A program made the translations under genes and the position numbers. The notes under the pieces were generated by a model. That model searched no databases, was not told the origin of the DNA, and saw only the letters and a program-made list of their open reading frames with translations. Positions 24,321 through 32,698 of a stretch of 64,000 bases of DNA are shown piece after piece. The number at the start of each line of letters is the position of its first letter. Within the stretch, counting starts at the first letter, position 1. This DNA is from JAGLTQ01 sp964605385 (GTDB lineage Bacteria > Pseudomonadota > Gammaproteobacteria > UBA6429 > Thiohalophilaceae), in assembly GCA_964605385.1 (NCBI GenBank), contig CAZSCK010000002.1:33690-97689 (forward strand), given 5' to 3'.

Positions 24321-25394
24321 ATGACAACCCGAGTACTGGTTGTAGATGATTCTGGTTTTTTTCGGCGTCGTGTAAAAGAAATTTTGGAAGAAGATCCCTT
24401 GCTTACTGTTGTTGGTGATGCTGCTAATGGACAGGAAGCGATCGACAAAGCTGCCGAACTTAAACCTGATGTCATAACCATGGATATTGAAATGCCTGTT
24501 ATGGATGGTATTAAAGCAACAAAACTTATAATGGCATCAAATCCTACACCTATTATCATGTTTTCGTCACTGACGACTGATGGTGCAAAAGCAACATTAG
24601 ATGCGCTTGAAGCAGGTGCTTTGGATTTTTTACCCAAACGTTTTGAAGATATATCTCAAGATCGTAATGAAGCAAAAAAATTACTTTGTCAGCGTGTGCG
24701 AACGATTGGACAAAAAAAGAGTTCACTACGAAAAATTATACCTGCGGCTAAAATTTCACCAAGAAATAAGCCGGCAGCAACAATCGCAGCTGTAAAAAGA
24801 GCTGCAGTTAAAATAACAAAATCAGGTGGTATTGATTTAGTTGCTATCGGTACTTCAACAGGAGGACCATTAGCACTACAAAATGTTTTGGTCAATTTAC
24901 CTGCAGATTTTTCAAAACCTATTGTTATGATCCAGCATATGCCTGCAACGTTTACTCCCGCATTTGCAAAACGATTAGATCAACTTTGTAAAATTTCTGT
25001 TAAAGAAGCAGAAGATGGCGACCAGTTAAAACCGGGGCTGGCATTGTTAGCACCAGGTGGAAAACAAATGTTAATAGATGGTCGAGCAGGGAATGCTGTC
25101 GTTCGCATTATAGACAGCGAACCTAGCTTAACCTATAAACCATCTGTTGATATTACCTTTCGTTCTATTACAAAAGTATATCCGGCTAAAACATTAGCCA
25201 TTGTTTTAACCGGAATGGGCGCAGATGGCCGTGAAGGTGCTCGCATGTTAAAAGCACAAGGTTCTGAAGTATGGGCACAAGATGAAGAAAGTTGTGTGGT
25301 TTACGGAATGCCTGCGGCAATTGTTGATGCAGGATTAGCAGATAAAATATTAAATATTAATGATTTTTCACAAGCCATAGTTAAACGAATATGA
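24321..25394 (+). CDS. cheB: Chemotaxis methylesterase/deamidase CheB
   Basis: Response regulator enzyme that removes methyl groups from chemoreceptors. The receiver domain (1-120) has D9/D10 and phospho-site D55 in TMDIEMPVMDG. The linker is Lys/Ala-rich. The C-terminal esterase shows the catalytic triad S179 (AIGTSTGGP), H206 (MIQHMPATF) and D302 (TGMGADGREG). The length is 357 residues. GAGG lies about 10 nt before the ATG. Its stop overlaps the motC ATG (ATGA). No cheR occurs in the window, so the methyltransferase must be encoded elsewhere. Confidence 0.97.
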   Translation: MTTRVLVVDDSGFFRRRVKEILEEDPLLTVVGDAANGQEAIDKAAELKPDVITMDIEMPVMDGIKATKLIMASNPTPIIMFSSLTTDGAKATLDALEAGALDFLPKRFEDISQDRNEAKKLLCQRVRTIGQKKSSLRKIIPAAKISPRNKPAATIAAVKRAAVKITKSGGIDLVAIGTSTGGPLALQNVLVNLPADFSKPIVMIQHMPATFTPAFAKRLDQLCKISVKEAEDGDQLKPGLALLAPGGKQMLIDGRAGNAVVRIIDSEPSLTYKPSVDITFRSITKVYPAKTLAIVLTGMGADGREGARMLKAQGSEVWAQDEESCVVYGMPAAIVDAGLADKILNINDFSQAIVKRI

Positions 25395-26137
25395 AAATAG
25401 ATTTCTTAACAATTTTCGGTTTAATTATAGGTATCTCCGCTATTTTAGTTGGGCAATACCTGGAAGGTGGAGTGCTATCTACTTTAGTAAATGGTCCTGC
25501 AGCGTTAATTGTTGTTGGTGGCACATTAGGTGCAGTTATGTTGCAGTCACCGATGATGGTTTTTGCAAGAGCAATAAAAATGTTGTGGTGGACAATTAGT
25601 ATACCGCAATTTGATAGTGAAGCAGCTATACGAAAAATAATTAACTGGAGTAATATCGCACGACGTGAAGGTTTATTAGGTTTAGAAAATCTTGAAGAAT
25701 CTGAAACAGATCTTTTTGCAAAAAAAGGGTTGCAATTACTTATTGATGGTAGTGAGCCTGAAGCAATACGTACCATTATGGAAGTTGATATACATACTCG
25801 TGAAAGTTTTGATCTTCATGCTGCGCGTGTTTTTGAAAGCATGGGTGGCTATAGTCCTACCATTGGTATCATTGGTGCAGTTTTAGGTTTGATTCAGGTA
25901 ATGGGGAATCTATCTGATCCAAGTAAGCTTGGTGGTGGCATCGCTGTCGCTTTTGTTGCAACCATCTATGGTGTTGCTTTAGCTAACCTTATTTTATTAC
26001 CTGTAGCCAATAAATTAAAAAGTATTGTTGTTAGTTCTGCCCATTTTAATGAAATGATAGTTGAAGGATTGGTTTCAATTGCTGAAGGTGAAAACCCACG
26101 AAATATTGAAACTAAACTTTTAGGATTCTTGCGCTGA
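25391..26137 (+). CDS. motC: Second flagellar stator subunit, MotA family (MotC)
   Basis: MotA/PomA-family stator protein, 248 residues, with four transmembrane helices (about 6-24, 36-54, 148-170, 182-205). The N-terminus (FLTIFGLIIGISAILVGQYLEGG) and GYSPTIGIIGAVLGLIQVM match the second stator of Pseudomonas (MotC) rather than enteric MotA at 4797. It overlaps cheB by 4 nt, is followed by motD, and lies inside the che operon, the placement seen in Pseudomonas. Ion specificity cannot be read with certainty. Confidence 0.92.
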   Translation: MKIDFLTIFGLIIGISAILVGQYLEGGVLSTLVNGPAALIVVGGTLGAVMLQSPMMVFARAIKMLWWTISIPQFDSEAAIRKIINWSNIARREGLLGLENLEESETDLFAKKGLQLLIDGSEPEAIRTIMEVDIHTRESFDLHAARVFESMGGYSPTIGIIGAVLGLIQVMGNLSDPSKLGGGIAVAFVATIYGVALANLILLPVANKLKSIVVSSAHFNEMIVEGLVSIAEGENPRNIETKLLGFLR

Positions 26138-26156
26138 TTATTATCAGGTATGAATT

Positions 26157-27005
26157 ATGAGAAAAAGAAAGCCCATTCCTCTTGAATCAGATAATACCGA
26201 TCGCTGGATGGTGTCATACGCTGATTTTGTGACACTTTTATTTGCTTTTTTTGTTGTTATGTATGCAATGTCTTCTGTTAATGAAGGTAAGTATCGAGTA
26301 CTTACAGATACCATGACAGAAGCATTTAAAGTTGCGCCTAAGTCGCCAGACCCGATACAAATTGGTAAAGAAAATAAAGTTGTCAGTAGCTCTAAACCTT
26401 CTATCGAAGTTATTAAACCTATAAAAATTTTATCAAAATCACAACGCACCTATGAACGTGAGATGAAGCAAATTGCTGAAACGGTCAGTAAATCTGTGCA
26501 ACCTCTTATTGAACAGGGTTTAATAAAAGTAACACAGAATAAACTCTGGGTCGAAATTGAAATGAACAGCAAGATTTTATTTTCCAGTGCTGATTCTGAA
26601 TTAGAAGAAGAAGCATTCCCTGCATTAAGAGCGTTGGCAGGTGTATTAAAAAAACTACCTAATTCAATTGATGTTGAAGGGCACACAGATAATCTTCCGA
26701 TTAATAATGAATTGTTTCCATCTAACTGGGAGCTATCTGCGGCACGGGCTGCAAGTGTCGTTCATCTGTTTACGCGTTATGGGGTTAACCCCCGGCGTTT
26801 ATCATCTATTGGTTATGCGGAATTTCGTCCTGTTGCAAGTAATTCAACTGCAGAAGGACGAGTACGTAATCGTCGGGTAAAAGTAGTGATCCTGGCAGAC
26901 AAAAATGCACGCCGTATAGTAGAAATTGATCGAGATATAGGCCAAGCTGAAAGAGAAGGTGTATCATCAATCAATGAAAAAGTGAGTACGGAAGGTGCTT
27001 TGTGA
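26157..27005 (+). CDS. motD: Second flagellar stator subunit, MotB family (MotD)
   Basis: Peptidoglycan-anchored stator partner of MotC, 282 residues. The single transmembrane helix (about 20-40) carries the ion-binding D23 in SYADFVTLLFAFF. An OmpA-like domain follows, with DVEGHTDNLPINN and NWELSAARAASVVHLF. The basic N-terminus (MRKRKPIP) sets the cytoplasmic side. AGG lies upstream of the ATG. It overlaps parC by 4 nt. With motAB it gives the cell two complete stators, which in Pseudomonas allows different torque under load. Confidence 0.93.
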   Translation: MRKRKPIPLESDNTDRWMVSYADFVTLLFAFFVVMYAMSSVNEGKYRVLTDTMTEAFKVAPKSPDPIQIGKENKVVSSSKPSIEVIKPIKILSKSQRTYEREMKQIAETVSKSVQPLIEQGLIKVTQNKLWVEIEMNSKILFSSADSELEEEAFPALRALAGVLKKLPNSIDVEGHTDNLPINNELFPSNWELSAARAASVVHLFTRYGVNPRRLSSIGYAEFRPVASNSTAEGRVRNRRVKVVILADKNARRIVEIDRDIGQAEREGVSSINEKVSTEGAL

Positions 27006-27799
27006 AAATATGGGCAGTCGCCAACCAAAAAGGTGGGGTGGGTAAAACAACCACCGCGGTATCACTTGCAGGCCATTTGGTCACACAAGGCTCACGCGTA
27101 TTGCTGGTAGATATGGATCCGCAAGGTTCAATGACCTCTTATTTTGGTTTTGATCCAGATGATATGCCAAAAAGTATATATTCGTTATTTCAATTTAATG
27201 AATTTTCCTACCAAAATGTTTCTTCTGTTTTAACCAAAACAAAAGTCGAAAGGTTAATACTTCTTCCTGCAACAACAGCTTTGGCAACTCTGGATCGGCA
27301 GTTAGGAACAAAAGAAGGGATGGGGCTTGTACTAAAAAAATCATTAATTACATTAGAACAACATTTTGATTATGTTTTGATCGATTGTTTACCCATGTTA
27401 GGAATTTTAATGGTAAATGCATTAGCCGCATGCGATCGTTTATTGTTACCTGTACAAACAGAGTTTTTAGCTTTGAAAGGTTTAGATAGAATGATGCACA
27501 CCCTGGATATGATTACAAAATCAAGAAAAACACCCTTGCCATCAACAATAGTACCAACAATGTTTGATCGTCGTACTCGTGCATCATTAGATAGTCTACG
27601 TGCATTAAGAGAAAAATATGCTGATAAAGTATGGGGTGAAGTGATCCCTGTGGATACCCAGTTTCGCGAAGCCAGTCATCGAGGACTTCCTATATCAATG
27701 ATGAATAAATCAACACGCGGCTCAAAGGCTTATGAAGCATTGTTGGCGTATTTACTTAATTCTCAACAAGAACGACATCTAAAACTGGTAACCTCCTAA
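27002..27799 (+). CDS. parC: ParA-like ATPase for chemotaxis array positioning (ParC)
   Basis: ParA/Soj-type ATPase of 265 residues with the deviant Walker A KGGVGKTTT (about 10-18) and DMDPQGSMTSYFG. It is not the chromosomal partition protein, because no parB follows. Location between the motility genes and a CheW-domain gene matches the Vibrio parC-parP-cheW order, where ParC recruits chemotaxis arrays to the pole. The start is GTG, overlapping motD by 4 nt. Not to be confused with topoisomerase IV subunit ParC. Confidence 0.88.
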   Translation: MKIWAVANQKGGVGKTTTAVSLAGHLVTQGSRVLLVDMDPQGSMTSYFGFDPDDMPKSIYSLFQFNEFSYQNVSSVLTKTKVERLILLPATTALATLDRQLGTKEGMGLVLKKSLITLEQHFDYVLIDCLPMLGILMVNALAACDRLLLPVQTEFLALKGLDRMMHTLDMITKSRKTPLPSTIVPTMFDRRTRASLDSLRALREKYADKVWGEVIPVDTQFREASHRGLPISMMNKSTRGSKAYEALLAYLLNSQQERHLKLVTS

Positions 27800-27800
27800 T

Positions 27801-28508
27801 ATGTCATCTAACTCCAATACTCTTGTTGATGAGAAACTTGCGGTTTCTTTATTTCTGGACTCACTTTTACGTGAAACGGAAGATGTTCCCGAGCTGGATA
27901 AATCAGTCGTTAAAGCTTCTGCTCCTGTAGTTGAAGTTAAAGTGGATGCACCAATAACGATATCTCCAATCGTTGAACCGGTAGTTGAAACGAAAGTTGA
28001 AATTCAGGAAGAAATATCTAATAGCTCGTCTATTCCGGAATGGGCGAGAGATCCCTTTCAAATCTTATTGTTTGAAGTTGCAGGCTTGAAACTGGCAGTA
28101 CCTCTTATCGAACTATCCGGGGTAATTGAATGGAAAGAAACGGTAACTGAAATGCCCGGAAGTGCCGATTTTTACATGGGAATATTGCAACATTTAGACT
28201 ATAAGATTGCTGTTATTGATACAGCAAAAATGGTTTTACCAAAAACTAAGCAATCACAACTTGTTGGTGATGATCCCCGAGAGCGGGTAAAGCATATTGT
28301 GCTGATTGATGATTATCGTTGGGGTCTTGCTTGCGATAAAATTGGCGAAGTCATTACTTTAGAGCCAGAAGAAGTGCGTTGGCGTACCTCAAAGACAAAA
28401 CGTGCATGGTTAGCCGGAACAGTCATTGACCATATGTGTGCATTATTAAACAGTGAAGGTTTTTCGGCCATGCTTGAAAAAGGGCAATCAGCAGAAGATT
28501 TGGCATAG
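27801..28508 (+). CDS. parP: CheW-domain array localisation protein (ParP-like)
   Basis: A 235-residue protein. The N-terminal about 95 residues are a low-complexity Val/Glu/Pro linker. The C-terminal domain (about 95-225) is CheW-like (FQILLFEVAGLKLAVPLIELSGVI, IVLIDDYRWGLACDKIGEVI). This layout and the position between parC and cheW match Vibrio ParP, which links ParC to CheA in polar arrays. A short N-terminal helix (DEKLAVSLFLDSLLRE) may be the ParC-interacting segment; that is inference. It starts 1 nt after parC. Confidence 0.85.
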   Translation: MSSNSNTLVDEKLAVSLFLDSLLRETEDVPELDKSVVKASAPVVEVKVDAPITISPIVEPVVETKVEIQEEISNSSSIPEWARDPFQILLFEVAGLKLAVPLIELSGVIEWKETVTEMPGSADFYMGILQHLDYKIAVIDTAKMVLPKTKQSQLVGDDPRERVKHIVLIDDYRWGLACDKIGEVITLEPEEVRWRTSKTKRAWLAGTVIDHMCALLNSEGFSAMLEKGQSAEDLA

Positions 28509-28595
28509 TAAATGCACTAATATTAAGTAGGGTCGCTATACGCCAGAAAAATGGCACCATGACGTATTAAACCTGTGGAAATAGGAGAGTAATAA

Positions 28596-29072
28596 ATGAA
28601 TGATGTGGTTGAAGAAAAAGATGATTCAATTATCCAATGGGTAACCTTTCATCTTGAAAATGAAAAATACGGCATCAAAGTTATGCAAGTTCAGGAAGTG
28701 TTGCGAATGACGGAAATCGCTCCTGTTCCTGGTGCACCACATTATGTATTGGGTATTATTAATTTACGTGGCAATGTTGTTACTGTCATAGATACCCGCC
28801 GACGTTTTGGATTGCCTGAAATAGAAAATGATGATGAAACAAGAATTGTTATAGTAGAAGCAAATAATAATGTTGTTGGTATTTTAGTTGATAGTGTTGC
28901 AGAAGTTGTTGATTTAAAAGAATCTGAAATTGAAACTGCACCTAATGTTGGCAATGATGAAAGCTCAAAATATATTCAAGGTGTATCAAGCCGTGAAAAT
29001 GAATTATTGATATTAGTTGATGTAAATAAATTACTTTCCGAAGAGGAATGGCAGGATGTTGCTTCGTTGTAA
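28596..29072 (+). CDS. cheW: Chemotaxis coupling protein CheW
   Basis: Adaptor that joins CheA to chemoreceptors. The 158-residue single-domain product has the typical blocks WVTFHLENEKYGIKVMQVQEVL, APHYVLGIINLRGNVVTVID and NNVVGILVDSVAEVVDL. AGGAGAG lies about 7 nt before the ATG. An 87-nt gap to parP contains a small GCCA/TGGC inverted repeat and no clear promoter, so it is most likely read from the che operon. Confidence 0.96.
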   Translation: MNDVVEEKDDSIIQWVTFHLENEKYGIKVMQVQEVLRMTEIAPVPGAPHYVLGIINLRGNVVTVIDTRRRFGLPEIENDDETRIVIVEANNNVVGILVDSVAEVVDLKESEIETAPNVGNDESSKYIQGVSSRENELLILVDVNKLLSEEEWQDVASL

Positions 29073-29102
29073 CTGAAGCAATGCGATTGCCATTAAAGGA
29101 AA

Positions 29103-29285
29103 ATGGTTGATATAGGAACATCTGATAAAATTACAAATTTATGGCCAGCCCCTCCAAGCCGGCCAATAGAAAAGTCTGCTCACAAAAACAAATCAACAAA
29201 AGATCAGCAACATTCTAAAAAACATAAAAATGAAAGTGAAGTAACAAAAGAAGGACCTGGAAAAAATATTGACGAATATGCCTGA
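29103..29285 (+). CDS. Small hydrophilic protein of the che operon, function unknown
   Basis: A 60-residue Lys/Pro/Ser-rich protein without membrane segments. It has a proline patch (WPAPPSRPIE) near the N-terminus and ends KNIDEYA. AAAGGA lies at 29095-29100, close to the ATG. Short hydrophilic ORFs of this style are often found between cheW and the DUF2802 gene in related bacteria, from memory of such operons. The conserved placement suggests a real gene, but no function can be assigned. Confidence 0.6.
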   Translation: MVDIGTSDKITNLWPAPPSRPIEKSAHKNKSTKDQQHSKKHKNESEVTKEGPGKNIDEYA

Positions 29286-29330
29286 CAACTTGTTACTCAA
29301 AAATAAACTTTAATTATAGCGAGAAAGCTC

Positions 29331-29780
29331 ATGGAACAACTTACTCAATTCTTCAATATTTTAACAATTACTGAATGGTTAATGATTTCCGTTGTTGTTG
29401 TACTAGTAATGAGTTTATTTGCTTTTAAGCACCAAAGAATACAACAACAAAATCAGTTGCTATCTATGCAATCGCTACAGCGTGATTTACGTGCATTAGC
29501 AAATGCAGCGGTAGGGGTAGGTGGACGAGTTTTAGAAATAGAACGTCATCAACGTAAACGTCCTGTTGTTGTTCCCACACAAGAACAACAACCAGCAGTC
29601 TATAACACTGCTGATGCAACTCCTGTTGAATACTATAACTCATCAAGTCAGCCATATGAGCAAGCTATTCGTATGGCACAAACTGGTGCAAGCACTGAAG
29701 ACATTGTAAATGTTTGTGGGTTAAGTGAATCAGAAGCAGAGTTGGTGAGTATGATGCATCGATTAGATAAAGCATCATAA
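29331..29780 (+). CDS. DUF2802 membrane protein of the che operon
   Basis: A 149-residue protein with one N-terminal transmembrane helix (about 15-33, EWLMISVVVVLVMSLFAF). A predicted coiled coil follows (about 34-60, rich in Gln and Leu), then a linker. The C-terminal DUF2802 module includes YEQAIRMAQTGASTEDIVNVCGLSESEAELV, a helix-turn-helix-like segment. The family is usually the last gene of polar-flagellum che operons, as here, and its function is not established. A strong terminator lies 30 nt downstream. Confidence 0.85.
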   Translation: MEQLTQFFNILTITEWLMISVVVVLVMSLFAFKHQRIQQQNQLLSMQSLQRDLRALANAAVGVGGRVLEIERHQRKRPVVVPTQEQQPAVYNTADATPVEYYNSSSQPYEQAIRMAQTGASTEDIVNVCGLSESEAELVSMMHRLDKAS

Positions 29781-29804
29781 AAAAATACTGATTTTTTACT
29801 CATT

Positions 29805-29845
29805 AAAAAAGCCCCGTAACTTAATTGCTACGGGGCTTTTTTTTA
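29805..29845. terminator. Bidirectional rho-independent terminator (che operon / rne)
   Basis: AGCCCCGTA (29810-29818) and TACGGGGCT (29829-29837) form a 9-bp GC-rich stem with a 10-nt loop. It is followed by T8 on the plus strand and preceded by A6, so it works in both directions. It would end the che operon and the convergent rne transcript. Confidence 0.9.
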
Positions 29846-29867
29846 ACTATTGCAGAGTTTTTTTTAT

Positions 29868-32249
29868 TTAGTCATCTGCTTTAGTGAATACCTGTTGTAA
29901 GTCAGCTTTGTTTGCAGCAGATGCTGGAGTTGTTGGTACAACTTCCTTAGGCGCCTCTTTAACTACCTGAGGTTTTACTGCTTCAACTTTTTGTTCTGCT
30001 GGTTTTTTCTCAACAGATTTTGTGACAACCTGCGTTAGTGCAGGTTTTTTAGCTTTAGTTTGTTGTACTTGTGGTTTTGGTGTTTCATGAAACACGGGTG
30101 TTTCAAATTTTACTTCAGCAGGTTTTGCCGCAACTGCATTATTTTGTTGTGGTGCTGCAGCTACTGGAGCAGGCTTGCTTTCTGCTACGGCTTCGTTAGC
30201 TTGAGGCTTTGCTGGAGATGCTGTTACATTTTCATTAGTACTTTGCTGTTCTGCCTTTGCGTTCTCGTTTTGATTGCGACCACCACCACTACGACGACGA
30301 CCACCACGTTTACCACGACGACTTTGTGGCTGGCTGTCTTGAGGTTTATTTTGTTGTTTATCTTTATCTTTAGTTTTAGCCTTTACATCACGATTATCGT
30401 GAGCTTCTGCAGATTTGTTAGCTTGTTGTTGCTTTTGCTTATTGTCAGACTGCTTATTACGTTGTTGTGAATTTCCTGGACGACGGTTTTGCTGTCCACT
30501 GCGACGATTGCTGCGTCCGGTGTTACGACGTTGGCCTTTATTAGCAGGCTTGGTTACTTTTGGTTTGCTTGTTCCAAACAGCAAACCCCATATACGAACT
30601 AAAATATTAGGTTGGCTTTGTTTTACAGTAGGGCGAGGTGTTGCCGGTACAACTGACTTAACAACTGGCTCTTCCTTAGTCACTTTCCGTGTTTCAGGTG
30701 TTACTATGTTTTCTAATATTTTATCTGTTGAGGTATCAATTAAGTTATAACTACTCTGTGATGCATCTTCAGATGTTTCATCATCACGAATACGTTGTAC
30801 AGTATAATGCGGTGTTTCCATATCACGGTTTGGAATCATTAATACTTTAATATTTTGACGTTTTTCAATATCAAATAAAATCTCACGCTTTTCATTCAGT
30901 AAGAAAGCCGCAACATCAACCGGAACCTGGGCAATAATACGTGCAGTCTTTTCTTTCATGGATTCTTCTTCAACAATACGAAGAATAGAAAGGGCACTGG
31001 ACTCAATACCGCGAATAGTACCTTGACCACTACAACGTGGACAAACTAATTGACTGGACTCACCTAATGATGAACGTAAACGTTGGCGTGACATTTCAAG
31101 TAAACCAAAACGAGAAATACGACCGACTTGAACACGAGCACGATCAACTTTTAAAGCATCGCGCATTCGGTTTTCAACTGCACGTTGGTTTTTAGCAGGC
31201 GACATATCGATGAAATCAATAACAACCAAACCACCTAAATCACGTAGTCTTAATTGGCGTGCAATTTCATCAGCCGCTTCAAGATTAGTATTTAAAGCTG
31301 TTTCTTCTATATCGCCACCTTTAGTGGCACGAGCAGAGTTAATATCAATTGATATCAATGCTTCAGTATGATCAATAACCAGTGCGCCACCTGAAGGCAA
31401 TCGTACTTCACGCTGGAAGGCAGATTCTATTTGCGTTTCAATTTGATAACGAGTGAAAAGGGGAACCGGATCATCATAAAGCTTAACTTTATGTAGGTTG
31501 TTCGGCATAACCTGCTCCATGAACTGACGTGCTTGTTCATAGATAGTTGGCTCATCAATAATCACTTCATTAATATCATTGCGGAAGTAATCACGAATAG
31601 TTCGCGTAATCAAACTGCTTTCTTGATAAATCAAAAATGGAGCAGAGCGATCTTTAGATGCGCTATCAATAGAATTCCAAAGATTCATTAAATAATCTAA
31701 ATCCCATTGTAGTTCTTCAACACTCTTACCTATGCCGGCAGTACGAATAATCAAACCCATATCAGCAGGAATTTCGAGAGAGGATAAAGCATCACGTGCT
31801 TCGCTGCGCGCTTCACCTTCAATGCGGCGTGAAACACCACCTGCACGAGGGTTGTTTGGCATGAGTACTGAGTAACGACCAGCGAGACTAATGAAAGTAG
31901 TGAGTGCAGCACCTTTGTTGCCACGCTCTTCCTTAGCAACCTGAATAACAATTTCCTGACCTTCGCGAACAACTTCTTTAATGTTAACGCGACCAGAAAT
32001 ATCGACACCTTCTTTAAAGTAGATGCGTGAAATTTCCTTGAGAGGTAAGAAACCATGGCGTTCAGAACCATAATCTACGAAGGCAGCTTCGAGACTGGCT
32101 TCAACCCGGGTAATTTTAGCTTTGTAGATATTGGATTTTTTAGTTTCGCGAATCGCGGTTTCAATATCCAGATCATATAAACGTTGGCCATCAACCAACG
32201 CTACACGCAACTCTTCAGACTGAGTTGCATTAAATAGCATTCTCTTCAT
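29868..32249 (-). CDS. rne: Ribonuclease E
   Basis: Main endoribonuclease for mRNA decay and rRNA/tRNA processing, membrane-associated scaffold of the degradosome. The 793-residue product has an S1 domain (about 36-120). The catalytic aspartates are D302 and D345 (E. coli D303 and D346). The Zn-link is C403/C406 in CPRCSGQG. After about residue 500 the protein is disordered: an Arg-rich RNA-binding stretch (GRSNRRSGQQNRRPGN), a Gln/Lys region, a second patch (RRGKRGGRRRSGG), then Ala/Pro/Val/Lys repeats. It is shorter than E. coli RNase E (1061), and partner-binding sites cannot be identified. The leader is structured. Confidence 0.96.
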   Translation of the reverse strand: MKRMLFNATQSEELRVALVDGQRLYDLDIETAIRETKKSNIYKAKITRVEASLEAAFVDYGSERHGFLPLKEISRIYFKEGVDISGRVNIKEVVREGQEIVIQVAKEERGNKGAALTTFISLAGRYSVLMPNNPRAGGVSRRIEGEARSEARDALSSLEIPADMGLIIRTAGIGKSVEELQWDLDYLMNLWNSIDSASKDRSAPFLIYQESSLITRTIRDYFRNDINEVIIDEPTIYEQARQFMEQVMPNNLHKVKLYDDPVPLFTRYQIETQIESAFQREVRLPSGGALVIDHTEALISIDINSARATKGGDIEETALNTNLEAADEIARQLRLRDLGGLVVIDFIDMSPAKNQRAVENRMRDALKVDRARVQVGRISRFGLLEMSRQRLRSSLGESSQLVCPRCSGQGTIRGIESSALSILRIVEEESMKEKTARIIAQVPVDVAAFLLNEKREILFDIEKRQNIKVLMIPNRDMETPHYTVQRIRDDETSEDASQSSYNLIDTSTDKILENIVTPETRKVTKEEPVVKSVVPATPRPTVKQSQPNILVRIWGLLFGTSKPKVTKPANKGQRRNTGRSNRRSGQQNRRPGNSQQRNKQSDNKQKQQQANKSAEAHDNRDVKAKTKDKDKQQNKPQDSQPQSRRGKRGGRRRSGGGRNQNENAKAEQQSTNENVTASPAKPQANEAVAESKPAPVAAAPQQNNAVAAKPAEVKFETPVFHETPKPQVQQTKAKKPALTQVVTKSVEKKPAEQKVEAVKPQVVKEAPKEVVPTTPASAANKADLQQVFTKADD

Positions 32250-32437
32250 TTTTAAACCTTTACCTGGCGCTCAAACCACCGGGTGAGTCGGCATAGCCGA
32301 TCAGTTGGACTGTATGTTAATTAAAACCTGCTGCTGAAAAACTTCAGCTTAAAAATATTCCCGAAGGAATCGCCCGATTTTAATTTACTTTCAGTCTCCA
32401 CCGGCCTGTTTCGATTCTGGCCGTGGGAGCGCAGTTA
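32250..32437 (-). promoter_or_regulatory. Structured 5' leader of rne
   Basis: The minus-strand leader of about 190 nt contains three inverted repeats. One pairs 32396-32406 with 32419-32429 (CGGCC/GGCCG core extended by CTCC/GGAG). One is GCTGAA-AAAC-TTCAGC at 32333-32348, and one is TCGGC-ATA-GCCGA at 32288-32300. In E. coli the rne leader folds into hairpins through which RNase E limits its own mRNA. A similar role is likely but not proven here. Confidence 0.5.
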
Positions 32438-32443
32438 ATTTTT

Positions 32444-32473
32444 TATATACTCCAGCAAACATCATTATGTCTA
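32444..32473 (-). promoter_or_regulatory. Candidate rne promoter
   Basis: On the minus strand TAGACA (32468-32473), 18 nt, TATATA (32444-32449). The predicted start is near 32437. The remaining 32474-32661 part of the 449-nt rne/rluC spacer shows no gene. Confidence 0.4.
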
Positions 32474-32661
32474 GGTTGCGGAGCTCTTGCTTCTATCAAC
32501 ATCCGAATTTTCGTATGTTGCTAAACTCTAGTGAGTGTCGTTAAATCTGCTGTTTTCACAACCTTAAAAACGGGGGCAGTGATGTGCAGACCGGAAAAAT
32601 TTTGTGTGTAATTCCAAACACTTGTAGCCAATATACCAGTGTTAGCTTGAAGCATCAATGC

Positions 32662-32692
32662 TTGTTTCATAAGGCTTTAATGCTGTTACAAT
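32662..32692 (+). promoter_or_regulatory. Candidate rluC promoter placing the transcript start on the ATG
   Basis: TACAAT (32687-32692) is a good -10. With standard geometry transcription starts at 32699, the A of the rluC ATG. The best -35 is TTGTTT (32662-32667) with a long 19-nt spacer. No Shine-Dalgarno is present before the ATG. Confidence 0.4.
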
Positions 32693-32698
32693 GCGCAA

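Noticed and set aside
27002..27799. Chromosome partition parA (soj)
   Set aside because: No parB or parS sites are nearby, and placement between motD and a CheW-domain gene matches the chemotaxis ParC.
30060..30470. 136-codon plus-strand frame opposite the rne 3' half
   Set aside because: Low-complexity Cys/Leu/Thr composition is exactly what the antisense of the Gln/Lys/Arg-rich RNase E tail produces.
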